Assembly: GCA_039812685.1 (NCBI GenBank)
Contig: JBDIBB010000134.1
Coordinates: 1 to 10,200, forward strand
From: JBDIBB01 sp039812685
Lineage (GTDB): Bacteria > Acidobacteriota > Vicinamibacteria > Vicinamibacterales > JAFNAJ01
Length of the DNA: 10,200 nucleotides
Reading direction: 5' to 3'
Shown: in pieces, positions 1-6,413 of the stretch
Layout of the letters: each line of letters begins with the position of its first letter
Numbering within the stretch: position 1 is the stretch's first letter
The notes under the pieces: generated by a model
Seen by the model: only the letters and a program-made list of their open reading frames with translations
Told to the model about the DNA's origin: nothing
The model's database searches: none
Program-made: the position numbers and the translations under genes

Positions 1-163
1 GCCGGTGGCGCCGGCATCGCAGGTGCTCGACGCCGGAGGGGGGACCTTCACGTTCGACTTCCCGGCGTTCGCGCCGACGGCGAGCGTCACGCTCGAGATG
101 GTGGGCAAGGCCGCCACGGTCACCTGCACGATCGACCGCGTCACGCTCGCGCGGATGCGCTGA
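1..163 (+). CDS. 3' end of an unrecognised gene (partial, C-terminal 53 residues)
   Basis: The reading frame that begins at base 2 is open to a TGA at 161-163. Nearly every codon ends in G or C, as in the clear genes of this window, so it is very likely coding. The visible residues alternate small, polar and beta-branched positions (for example GGGTFTFDFPAF, then ASVTLEMVG, then TCTIDRVTLARMR). That pattern suggests the last strands of a beta-sandwich domain, like those at the ends of many secreted or carbohydrate-active proteins. I do not recognise the family, and the N-terminal part is outside the window. It converges with the methyltransferase gene that ends at 252. Confidence 0.6.
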   Translation, partial: PVAPASQVLDAGGGTFTFDFPAFAPTASVTLEMVGKAATVTCTIDRVTLARMR

Positions 164-207
164 CCGGAGCCGGGAAGCGGCGCCGTACTGCGCACTCCGC
201 CCCACGC

Positions 208-229
208 CCGAGCGCCCGGGGCGCCTCGG
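208..229. terminator. GC-rich hairpin between convergent genes, no U-tract
   Basis: CCGAGCGCC (208-216) pairs with GGCGCCTCGG (220-229) through one bulged C, around a 3-base loop. It lies in the 88-base gap between the stop at 161-163 (+) and the stop at 252 (-), so it could end transcripts from either side. Neither strand has a T-run after it, so this is at best a factor-assisted or U-less terminator, and chance pairing in GC-rich DNA is a real alternative. Confidence 0.3.
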
Positions 230-251
230 CCGCGCTCCGCCGCGGCAGCGG

Positions 252-1049
252 TTACTGGCCGCCGAACCGCTCCCGCCACCGCGCCAGCACCTGCCGCGCC
301 CGCTCCATGCGCACCGACTCGCCCACCCGCCGCGCGCGCCAGAGCAGGTTGTGTGGCGTCACCAGCGCGCCGACGAACTCCACCACCTCGGTCTCGTAAC
401 CAGCGGCCTCCAGACGCCACGTGCGCTCGGTGTCGACCATCGCCTGGACGAACCGGCGCCTGACGGGCGCGTGCCGCGCGATGCCGGCAGGCCCGGCCGC
501 CGCCTCGGCGATGGCCGCCGCCGGCACGGCCGAACTGGTGCAGCACGGCACGAGGAGCAGCGCCGCGGCACGCGAGGCGATGCTCCGGTCGATGATGGCA
601 TCGGCCGCGGGCCCGCACGCATGCAGCGCCACGACGAGCGACGGATCGTCGGGCCAGGCGGAGGGCTCCGACACATCGGCTGCCCGGCACTCCACCGGCA
701 CGGTCGTATCGAGTCGCGCGAGCGCCGCACGACTCGCAGCTACGCGCGCGGGATCCCGCTCCAGCGTGACGACGAGCGCATCGCGCCCGTCGGGTTCGAT
801 GAGGAGCCTGGCCGCGAGCAGGCCGACGTAGGACTTGCCCGCCGCGGCGTCCACGAGCACGAAACGGCGCCGGCGCGAGGCGCGCCGCAACGCCGCGCCG
901 ATCTCGGCAAGGACGGCCGCCACCTCGACAGCCTTGCGGCGATCCTCGACGCGCAGCGTCGCATCGCCGGTCGCCACATACAGGAGCTCGAGCCAGCGCT
1001 CGACCTCGGCCGCCGGCGGCGCCGCAGGCATCGTGGGCATCGTGGGCAT
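252..1049 (-). CDS. Class I SAM-dependent methyltransferase, Methyltransf_32 type
   Basis: The product is 265 residues if it starts at 1049. It shows the SAM-binding motif I VDAAAGKSY (residues 66-74), an acidic end of strand 2 (LERDP, 96-100), LHACG (142-146), VPCC (167-170) and TPHNLLWRAR (231-240). This LHACG/PCC/TP-N-L combination is characteristic of Methyltransf_32 proteins, the family that includes eukaryotic RRNAD1/METTL25-like proteins. Substrates of bacterial members are not established, so the target is unknown; the protein is predicted cytoplasmic. The frame is open up to a start at 1142, but the extra 31 residues (Arg/Ala/Pro-rich) look non-homologous. A TATCAT hexamer sits exactly 6 bases before the ATG at 1049, with no ribosome-binding site, favouring a leaderless start there. 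ATGs at 1040 and 1031 are alternatives created by a 9-bp repeat. It lies downstream of, and co-oriented with, the oxoamine synthase, 144 bases away. Confidence 0.85.
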   Translation of the reverse strand: MPTMPTMPAAPPAAEVERWLELLYVATGDATLRVEDRRKAVEVAAVLAEIGAALRRASRRRRFVLVDAAAGKSYVGLLAARLLIEPDGRDALVVTLERDPARVAASRAALARLDTTVPVECRAADVSEPSAWPDDPSLVVALHACGPAADAIIDRSIASRAAALLLVPCCTSSAVPAAAIAEAAAGPAGIARHAPVRRRFVQAMVDTERTWRLEAAGYETEVVEFVGALVTPHNLLWRARRVGESVRMERARQVLARWRERFGGQ

Positions 1050-1051
1050 CG
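1028..1051. repeat. 9-bp tandem repeat giving three in-frame start codons
   Basis: GCATCGTGG is repeated at 1028-1036 and 1037-1045, and a third partial copy follows at 1046-1051. On the minus strand each unit reads as Met-Pro-Thr, so the methyltransferase begins MPTMPTMP, with ATGs at 1049, 1040 and 1031. Because the unit is a multiple of three, copy-number change would keep the frame and only add or remove a potential start. Confidence 0.75.
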
Positions 1052-1061
1052 GCCGATGATA
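1049..1061 (-). promoter_or_regulatory. Candidate -10 box placing transcription start at the methyltransferase ATG
   Basis: On the minus strand TATCAT (1061-1056) is followed by exactly six bases and then the ATG at 1049. That is the usual distance from a -10 hexamer to the +1 nucleotide. No purine-rich ribosome-binding site precedes the ATG. The simplest reading is a leaderless mRNA. I see no convincing -35 element (the 17-bp-spaced hexamer is GCACGC). Confidence 0.4.
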
Positions 1062-1172
1062 GCCGGGACGGGAGGCTCGCGTGCGGCGTCCAGCAGGCGA
1101 CGCCCTGAAGTCGCACGTCACGGCGGCTGCCTGGCTCGGCACGACGGCAAGGGCGCAGACGCCGCGAGCGCC

Positions 1173-1193
1173 GGCGCGCTGACGGGGCGCGCC
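1173..1193 (-). terminator. Hairpin directly abutting the oxoamine synthase stop codon, no U-tract
   Basis: GGCGCGC (1173-1179) and GCGCGCC (1187-1193) form a perfect 7-bp stem with a 7-base loop. It starts at the base immediately after the minus-strand TGA (1196-1194). There is no T-run downstream on that strand. It may stabilise the 3' end or terminate without a U-tract, or it may be chance pairing. Confidence 0.35.
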
Positions 1194-2417
1194 TCACCTC
1201 AACTCGCCCAGCGCCGCCAGCACCTGGTCGATGTCGGCCGCCGTGTGCGCGGCGTTCACCTGGAAGCGGATGGTCTCGTCACCCTTCGGCACCACCGGGA
1301 ACGTGAGGCCGACGGCGAGGATGCCCCGGTCGTAGAGCCCGCGCACGATCGCCCGCGTCTTCTCCGTGTCGCGCACCAGCAGCGGCACCACGGGGTGCGG
1401 CCCAGGTATCGACTCCAGGCCGAGCGCCGCCAGGCCGTCGCGGAACTGCCGCGTCCGTGCCTTCAGGGCGGCGAGTCGCTCGCGCCCCTCGGCGCCGTCG
1501 GCGATCTCGATGGCCGTCACCGCCGCCGCGGCGTCGGCCGCGCCGAGCGGGTTCGTGTAGATGTAGGTGTCGGCCTTCTGCCGCATCGCCTCGACCAGCT
1601 CTGGGCTGCCGGCGACGAACCCGCCGTTGACGCCGAACGCCTTGCCGAAGGTGCCCACCAGCACGTCGGCGCGCGCGCCGCAGTGCTCCTCGGTGCCGCG
1701 CCCCGTCGCCCCGTAGGCGCCGATGCCGTGACTGTCGTCCATCACCGTCACCACGCCGTCGCGGAAGCGGCCGTCGTGCTCGCGCGCGAGCGCCTGGATG
1801 CCCGACAGCGGCGCGTGATCGCCGCGCATGCTGAAGATGCCGTCGAAGATCACCACCACGCGGCCGATGCCGGCCGGCACCGCCTCGATCTGGCGCCGCA
1901 GGTCGTCGAGGTCGTTGTGGCGGAAGATCGCGCGCTGCTCGCGCGGCACGTTGGCGATGCGCATCGCGCGGATGATGCAGTTGTGGTTCAGCTCGTCGCC
2001 GATCCAGAAGGTGTCGGCACCGGTCAGCGTGATGCCCAGGCCGAGGATCGACGTGTAGGCCGAGTTGAACGCGCGCGCGGCGGGCCGGTTCGTGAACGCC
2101 GCGATCCGCGCCTCGAGCGCGACGTGGTGCACCGACGTGCCGTCGATGAACCGCACGGCGCCTGGCCCGGCACCGAGCGCGTGCGCCGCGGCATCGGCGG
2201 CCGCCAGCACCGCCGGGTGGTTCGACAGCGACAGGTAGCTGTTGGCGTTCATCCGCAGGTACTCGCCATCGCTGCCGCGCAGCCGGTAACGCGGGCCGCG
2301 CGCGCCCTCGGCGGGCAGCCATGCCTCCACAACGCGCTCCGGCGCCTTGGCGCGCCCCTCGCGCCGCAGGGCTTCCACTTCCTTCACGAGCGTGGCGTTC
2401 AATCGATCGAGCGACAT
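1194..2417 (-). CDS. kbl: PLP-dependent alpha-oxoamine synthase, probably glycine C-acetyltransferase (2-amino-3-ketobutyrate CoA ligase)
   Basis: The 407-residue length is typical of the family (KBL, BioF, ALAS, SPT), soluble fold-type I enzymes that condense an amino acid with an acyl-CoA. Visible motifs are GTSVHHVALE (93-102), DELNHNCII (141-149), FDGIFSMRGD (191-200), DDSHGIGAYG (227-236; Asp227 is the expected PLP N1 partner and His230 the following conserved His) and TFGKAFGVNGGF (256-267), with Lys259 the expected Schiff-base lysine. KBL would split 2-amino-3-ketobutyrate into glycine and acetyl-CoA in threonine degradation. However, no threonine dehydrogenase is adjacent, and the lysine motif also resembles that of ALAS-type enzymes, so the substrate is inferred. 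The start at 2417 is chosen for an AGGAG (2431-2427) 9 bases upstream and because homology begins there; the open frame upstream to 2741 is low-complexity. It is divergent from the DUF5916 gene. Confidence 0.85.
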   Translation of the reverse strand: MSLDRLNATLVKEVEALRREGRAKAPERVVEAWLPAEGARGPRYRLRGSDGEYLRMNANSYLSLSNHPAVLAAADAAAHALGAGPGAVRFIDGTSVHHVALEARIAAFTNRPAARAFNSAYTSILGLGITLTGADTFWIGDELNHNCIIRAMRIANVPREQRAIFRHNDLDDLRRQIEAVPAGIGRVVVIFDGIFSMRGDHAPLSGIQALAREHDGRFRDGVVTVMDDSHGIGAYGATGRGTEEHCGARADVLVGTFGKAFGVNGGFVAGSPELVEAMRQKADTYIYTNPLGAADAAAAVTAIEIADGAEGRERLAALKARTRQFRDGLAALGLESIPGPHPVVPLLVRDTEKTRAIVRGLYDRGILAVGLTFPVVPKGDETIRFQVNAAHTAADIDQVLAALGELR

Positions 2418-2454
2418 GGGCGGCAACTCCTGGCGCAGCGCGGACGCGCGCGCC

Positions 2455-2491
2455 AGCTGCGAGGGTATCACCGGGCCGGAGCACCTGTCCG
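2455..2491 (-). promoter_or_regulatory. Candidate promoter of the oxoamine synthase: CGGACA, 18 bp, extended -10 TGATACCCT
   Basis: On the minus strand CGGACA (2491-2486) matches four of six bases of TTGACA. After 18 bp comes TACCCT (2467-2462), preceded by TGA, which gives the extended -10 form TGnTAnnnT. Start of transcription would fall near 2455, leaving a leader of about 38 bases that contains the AGGAG ribosome-binding site. This is read from consensus only. Confidence 0.45.
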
Positions 2492-2563
2492 CGCCGGACG
2501 TCGCGGCTCGCCCGCCGCCCGCGATCCGGCCGGCCGGCGCGGGTGTCGAACGGGCCCCGGCGC

Positions 2564-2576
2564 TATACTCCTCGGG
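2564..2576 (+). promoter_or_regulatory. Candidate -10 box TATACT of the DUF5916 gene
   Basis: TATACT (2564-2569) differs from TATAAT at one position and is an AT-rich island in very GC-rich DNA. Transcription would start near 2576, giving a 28-base leader that holds GAGG (2592-2595), 8 bases before the TTG start. No good -35 hexamer is visible at 16-18 bp. The surrounding octamer CTATACTC also occurs in front of the protease gene. Confidence 0.5.
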
Positions 2577-2603
2577 CCGACCCCACCGCCCGAGGCCGAC
2601 ACG

Positions 2604-5027
2604 TTGCCCGCACACGCCCTGCTGCCCCCGCCCCGCGCCCTGCTGCCCGCCATCCTCACCGCCGTCGCGATCCTGCTGCTCCAGGCTCCCGTCGCGGCCG
2701 CCGCCCAGTCCATGGCCGGCGCCACGCCGGCCGGCACCCACAACGGCGCCGACCGCCAGCTCGACGTCACGCCGCCGCGCATCGACGAGAGCGCCACGAT
2801 CGACGGCATCCTCGACGAGCCGGCGTGGTCGCGCGCGGCGGTGCTGTCGGGCTTCTCGAAGTACGCACCGGTCGACGGCGCGCCGGCCACGCGCCAGACC
2901 GAGGTGCTGGTCTGGTACTCGCCCACCGCGCTCTACGTGGGCGTGCGTGCCCAGGACGATCCGGCCGCGGTTCGCGCCACGCTCGCCGACCGCGACAAGC
3001 TCGACACCGACGACCGCATCACCATCTTCCTCGACACGTTCAACGACAGCCGCCAGGCGCTGGTCTTCATCGTGAACCCGCTCGGCGCGCAGGCCGACGG
3101 CACGCTGGTCGAGGGCGCGAGCATGCAGTCGCGGGGGTTCGAGAGCATGGCCAGCGGCCGCGAGATGACCGACCTGAGCCCCGACTTCGTGTTCCAGTCA
3201 CGCGGGCGCCTGACGCCGGACGGCTACGAGGTGGAGGTGCGCATCCCGTTCAAGAGCCTGCGGTACCAGGCCGCCGATTCGCAGGACTGGGGCTTCAACG
3301 TGACGCGCACGATCGCGGCCGACGGGCGCGAAGACAGCTGGGCGCCGGCGCGCCGCGATGGCGCTTCCTTCCTCGCGCAGTCGGGCCACCTGCGCGGGCT
3401 CACGGGCCTGCACCGCGGCCTGGTGCTCGACCTGAACCCGGTCGTCACCGCGCTGGCCGCGGGCCGCGACACGCCGGGCGGGTGGCGCTACGACACCGGA
3501 CGCCCCGAAGCCGGCCTCAACCTGCGCTGGGGCGTCTCGGCGAACCTCACGCTGAACGGCACGGTGAATCCCGACTTCTCCCAGGTGGAGGCCGACGCCG
3601 GCCAGTTCCAGTACGACCCGCGGCAGGAGGTGTTCTTCGCCGAGAAGCGGCCGTTCTTCCTCGACGGCATCGAACAGTTCTCCACGCCCAACAGCCTGAT
3701 CTACACCCGCCGCATCGTCGCGCCGGACTTCGCCGCCAAGCTCACCGGCAAGATCGGCGCCACCACCAGCCTCGCCCTGCTCTCGGCGGTGGACGACACG
3801 GCGCGCTCGCGCTCGGGCCACGACCACCCGATCTTCACCATCGCGCGCGTGCAGCAGGACATCGGCGGGCAGTCGAAGCTCGGCCTGGTCTACACCGACC
3901 GCGCGGCCGGCGACGATCGCAACCAGGTGATCGGCGCCGACACGCGCCTGGTCTTCGGCGAGATCTACTCGGTGCAGGCGCAGGCGGCGATGAGCCGCGA
4001 CACGACGCGGGGCGGCACCGCCACCGCGCCGCTGTGGCAGCTGCAGGTGTCGCGCAGCGGGCGGCGGTTCGCCTTCCGCTACGTGGCGCGCGGGGTGGAC
4101 GAGAAGTTCCGTGCGGCGTCGGGTTTCATCGGCCGCAACGGCATCGCCAACGTCACGCTCACCAGCCAGGCGCTGTTCTACGGCGGCGCCGGTTCACGGC
4201 TCGAGCGCGTCACCAGCGACGTGGTGCTCGACGGCGTGTGGAAGTACGACGACCTCATGGCGGGCCGCGGCGCGCAGGACCGCAAGCTGCACTGGAACAA
4301 CAACGTCACGCTGCGCGGCGGCTGGCAGTTCGGCGGGTCGGTGCTCGTCGAGACCTTCGGCTACGATCCGGACATCTACACCGGCTACGCGGTCGCCGAC
4401 CTGCGCGCCGGCGCGCCCGCGCTCCGGCCCTTCGTCGGCACCCCGCGACTGCCGAACCTCGACTTCGTCGCCTCGGCCACCACGCCGCAACGCGGGGGCC
4501 TGGGCCTCGACGTCTTCCTGATCTGGGGCCGCGACGTGGACTTCAACGAGTGGGCCTCGTCCAACATCCGGTTCGGGCACGCCACGCTGCTGTGGCGGCC
4601 CACGGAGCGCCTGCGCGTCGACGCGCAGTACCAGCTGCAAAGCTACCAGCGCCGCACGGATCGGTCCTACGTCGGCATGCGCCGGATTCCGCGCGTGAAG
4701 GCGGAGTACCAGATGACGCGGACGATCTTCCTGCGGCTGGTGGGCGAGCACGACGCGCAGTTCACCGACACGCTGCGCGACAACACGCGCACGGGCCTGC
4801 CGATCTTCGTCCGCGACGAGGCGACCGGCGCCTATGGCCCGGCCCTGCGCCGGCTCGACAAGCGCTTCCGCGTCGACGCGCTCTTCTCGTACCAGCCGAC
4901 GCCGGGCACCGTGGTGTTCCTCGGCTACGGCAGCACCCTGCGCGAGCCGCACGGCCGGCCCGAGCCCGGCCTGCGGCGCGTGGACGATGGCTTCTTCGTG
5001 AAACTGAGTTACCTCTTCAGGCTGTAG
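2604..5027 (+). CDS. Outer-membrane protein with CBM9-like domain and DUF5916 beta-barrel
   Basis: From a TTG start the product is 807 residues. Residues 1-34 form a signal peptide: an Arg11, a hydrophobic core around 13-27 and an Ala-rich cleavage region before Gln35. Residues about 55-255 match the CBM9-like domain (DVTPPRIDESATIDGILDEPAW, then YSPTALYVGVRAQD, IFLDTFND and GYEVEVRIPFKSL in order). The rest is DUF5916, with the family signatures NPDFSQVEAD (322-331) and FFAEKRPFFLDG (344-355), then alternating barrel strands to a final SYLFRL. The family is widespread in Bacteroidota, Acidobacteriota and Gemmatimonadota, but its substrate is unknown; the CBM9-like domain hints at glycans. 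TTG 2604 is preferred because GAGG lies 8 bases upstream, a TATACT box lies just before it, and the next ATG (2712) is beyond the signal peptide. No TonB plug or SusD partner is nearby. Confidence 0.88.
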   Translation: MPAHALLPPPRALLPAILTAVAILLLQAPVAAAAQSMAGATPAGTHNGADRQLDVTPPRIDESATIDGILDEPAWSRAAVLSGFSKYAPVDGAPATRQTEVLVWYSPTALYVGVRAQDDPAAVRATLADRDKLDTDDRITIFLDTFNDSRQALVFIVNPLGAQADGTLVEGASMQSRGFESMASGREMTDLSPDFVFQSRGRLTPDGYEVEVRIPFKSLRYQAADSQDWGFNVTRTIAADGREDSWAPARRDGASFLAQSGHLRGLTGLHRGLVLDLNPVVTALAAGRDTPGGWRYDTGRPEAGLNLRWGVSANLTLNGTVNPDFSQVEADAGQFQYDPRQEVFFAEKRPFFLDGIEQFSTPNSLIYTRRIVAPDFAAKLTGKIGATTSLALLSAVDDTARSRSGHDHPIFTIARVQQDIGGQSKLGLVYTDRAAGDDRNQVIGADTRLVFGEIYSVQAQAAMSRDTTRGGTATAPLWQLQVSRSGRRFAFRYVARGVDEKFRAASGFIGRNGIANVTLTSQALFYGGAGSRLERVTSDVVLDGVWKYDDLMAGRGAQDRKLHWNNNVTLRGGWQFGGSVLVETFGYDPDIYTGYAVADLRAGAPALRPFVGTPRLPNLDFVASATTPQRGGLGLDVFLIWGRDVDFNEWASSNIRFGHATLLWRPTERLRVDAQYQLQSYQRRTDRSYVGMRRIPRVKAEYQMTRTIFLRLVGEHDAQFTDTLRDNTRTGLPIFVRDEATGAYGPALRRLDKRFRVDALFSYQPTPGTVVFLGYGSTLREPHGRPEPGLRRVDDGFFVKLSYLFRL

Positions 5028-5032
5028 CGACG

Positions 5033-5062
5033 CCCGCGCGGTTGACGCACATGCGTCGCGGG
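5033..5062. terminator. Two-part hairpin after the DUF5916 gene, no U-tract
   Basis: An outer stem CCCGC (5033-5037) with GCGGG (5058-5062) encloses an inner stem GACGC (5044-5048) with GCGTC (5053-5057) and a 4-base ACAT loop; six bases are bulged on one side. It starts five bases after the TAG at 5025-5027, in the 90-base gap between convergent genes. It lacks a T-run on either strand, so terminator function is only suggested by position. Confidence 0.35.
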
Positions 5063-5117
5063 CCGCGCCGCCAGCCACTGCCGCGCAGCCCAGGGGTGGA
5101 CGGATCCTCCGCCCCGA

Positions 5118-6200
5118 TCAGCGCCGCGTGTTCATCGCCTTCATGATCATGAAGATCACCTCGTCGGGCGAGACGGGGAGGCCGGCGTCGTTCAGCGCGG
5201 CGAAGTTGAAGTTCGACCCGGTGCGCAGCGTGAGATGGAACGCCTGGTAGGCGATGCCGGTGACCGCGTTGCGCTTGACCTCGCGCACGGCCTCGAGCGG
5301 CACCTCGAAGGCGTGCATGCCGCTGCGCGTCGTGAACCCGACCCGATCGCCGCGCACGTAGAGCTGCCCCACGCAGTAGTCCTTGAAGTCGCCGCTCACG
5401 TGATCGTGCGCCACCGCGACGTACCATCCCTCGTCGCCCGCGCCCTGCGTGTCGCGGCTGCCGCCGCTCGACGCCCCCGACGACGCGTTGGACCTGGCGC
5501 CCACCTTCTCGTTGAGCTGCGCCAGCGTCATCGTCGGCGTGCGGGCGTCGATCAGCGGCTTCGCGTAGTTGATCGGCACCGCGAAGTTCAGGTTCTGCAC
5601 GCCCTCGCCGCGCAACTGCGCCGTGGTGATGCCGATGACGCGCCCGTGCCGGTCGAACAGCGGCCCACCGGAACTGCCCGGGGAAATCGGCACGCTGATC
5701 TGGATCAGCTTGTAGCCCTCGTCCTGCCGTATCGCCGAGATCAGCCCGGAGGTGACGGTGTGCTCCATGCCCTTCGGGTTGCCCACCGCCACGGCGTCCT
5801 CGCCAATCTCGACGCGATCCGAATCGCCGAGCGCCACCGCCGGCAGCTTGCCGTAGGGCTTCACCTTCAGCACGGCGATGTCGCGGCGCGCGTCGTAGTC
5901 GACGATCTCCACCTTGTCGTACATCTCGCCGTCGGCCATCTTCACCGAGAGCGCCTTCGCGCCCTGGATCACGTGCAGGTTGGTGACGACCAGCCCGGCG
6001 GCGTCGACGACGAACCCGCTGCCAAGGCCTTCCTGCTGGCCCTTGGCGTCGAAGGTGGCGATGTAGACGACGGCCGGCTTCACGCTCCGCACCAGTTCGG
6101 CCACGGTCATCGTCTTCGCGCCCTGGCCGGCGGCGGCCGCCGCCAGGCCGGTCATCATGGCCAGCGTGATGCCGACGGTCCGTGTCAATCTGCCCTGCAT
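5118..6200 (-). CDS. Exported trypsin-like serine protease (S1C, HtrA/Deg type) with a non-PDZ C-terminal domain
   Basis: The product is 360 residues. An N-terminal signal peptide (residues 1 to about 25, basic then TVGITLAMMTGLAAAAAG) predicts periplasmic or cell-surface action. The protease domain spans about 30-220 and has an intact catalytic triad: His76 in TNLHVI, Asp107 in RRDIAVL and Ser177 in SPGSSGGP, with AVGNPKG (138-144) and LNFAVPI (204-210) also typical of HtrA. A Ser/Gly-rich linker (236-257) follows. Instead of a PDZ domain there is a C-terminal unit of about 100 residues (259-357) containing CVGQLYVRGDRVGF, AFEVPLEAVREV and HLTLRTGSNFNF, which reads like a small beta domain of PH/GRAM type; this is inference. 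The start at 6200 has AGGGAG 7 bases upstream and gives the signal peptide; the frame extends to 6446 without support. Likely role: envelope protein quality control or regulated proteolysis. Confidence 0.88.
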   Translation of the reverse strand: MQGRLTRTVGITLAMMTGLAAAAAGQGAKTMTVAELVRSVKPAVVYIATFDAKGQQEGLGSGFVVDAAGLVVTNLHVIQGAKALSVKMADGEMYDKVEIVDYDARRDIAVLKVKPYGKLPAVALGDSDRVEIGEDAVAVGNPKGMEHTVTSGLISAIRQDEGYKLIQISVPISPGSSGGPLFDRHGRVIGITTAQLRGEGVQNLNFAVPINYAKPLIDARTPTMTLAQLNEKVGARSNASSGASSGGSRDTQGAGDEGWYVAVAHDHVSGDFKDYCVGQLYVRGDRVGFTTRSGMHAFEVPLEAVREVKRNAVTGIAYQAFHLTLRTGSNFNFAALNDAGLPVSPDEVIFMIMKAMNTRR

Positions 6201-6221
6201 GGCTGTGCTCCCTGTGATCGG

Positions 6222-6234
6222 TCTCAAGAGTATA
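6222..6234 (-). promoter_or_regulatory. Candidate -10 box TATACT of the protease gene
   Basis: On the minus strand TATACT (6234-6229) is followed by a predicted start of transcription near 6222. That leaves a 22-base leader with AGGGAG (6213-6208) 7 bases before the ATG. The -35 region is weak (CACGAA at a 17-bp spacing). The octamer CTATACTC is identical to the one in front of the DUF5916 gene. Confidence 0.5.
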
Positions 6235-6362
6235 GGGGCAACCGCCGGCGTTTCGTGACGGCCGATCCAACGGGGCGGGCCTGCCCGACGCGGCCCGGCA
6301 GAGGGCCCGCCGGCCGATCGCGCCCGACCGGCACACGCGGCGGTACGGCCTCTCCCGGGGTG

Positions 6363-6378
6363 TGGTAGCGTGCGGGGC
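6363..6378 (+). promoter_or_regulatory. Candidate extended -10 promoter of the thiolase gene
   Basis: TGGTAGCGT (6363-6371) fits the extended -10 form TGnTAnnnT, which can work without a good -35; none is seen. Transcription would start near 6378, with a leader of about 36 bases containing GGAG (6405-6408) 5 bases before the ATG at 6414. Confidence 0.4.
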
Positions 6379-6400
6379 AGCGGCCGCCGGGCCGCACGCT
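6367..6400. promoter_or_regulatory. 9-bp perfect inverted repeat over the thiolase promoter, possible operator
   Basis: AGCGTGCGG (6367-6375) and CCGCACGCT (6392-6400) are exact inverted copies separated by 16 bases. The left arm covers five of the six bases of the proposed -10 hexamer. The right arm ends 4 bases before the ribosome-binding site. If transcription starts near 6378 the left arm is not in the mRNA, which favours a protein-binding operator over an RNA hairpin. If the true start is further upstream, it would instead be a stem-loop next to the ribosome-binding site. No regulator gene is adjacent. Confidence 0.4.
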
Positions 6401-6413
6401 CCACGGAGTCATC

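Noticed and set aside
351..2603. A plus-strand open frame with no stop codon that runs antisense to the methyltransferase and synthase genes and joins the DUF5916 frame, as if coding for a protein of more than 1500 residues.
   Set aside because: The translated part is Arg/His/Ala-rich with no recognisable domain, it mirrors two clear genes on the other strand, and the signal peptide at 2604 marks the real N-terminus. Absence of stops is expected in DNA this rich in GC.
2321..5146. A second long plus-strand frame overlapping the DUF5916 gene.
   Set aside because: It is a low-complexity Arg/Pro/Ala product, shifted by one frame from a gene with clear family motifs; it is a shadow.
6268..6330. 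Several overlapping GC-rich inverted repeats in the protease-thiolase intergenic region (for example GGGCCTGCC with GGCA and GGGCCC).
   Set aside because: Arms are short, interrupted and mutually exclusive; unlike the 6367-6400 repeat they do not line up with a promoter or ribosome-binding site.
5235..6368. A plus-strand frame antisense to the protease gene.
   Set aside because: Its product is His/Arg/Asp-rich without motifs, and the minus-strand product has a full catalytic triad and signal peptide.
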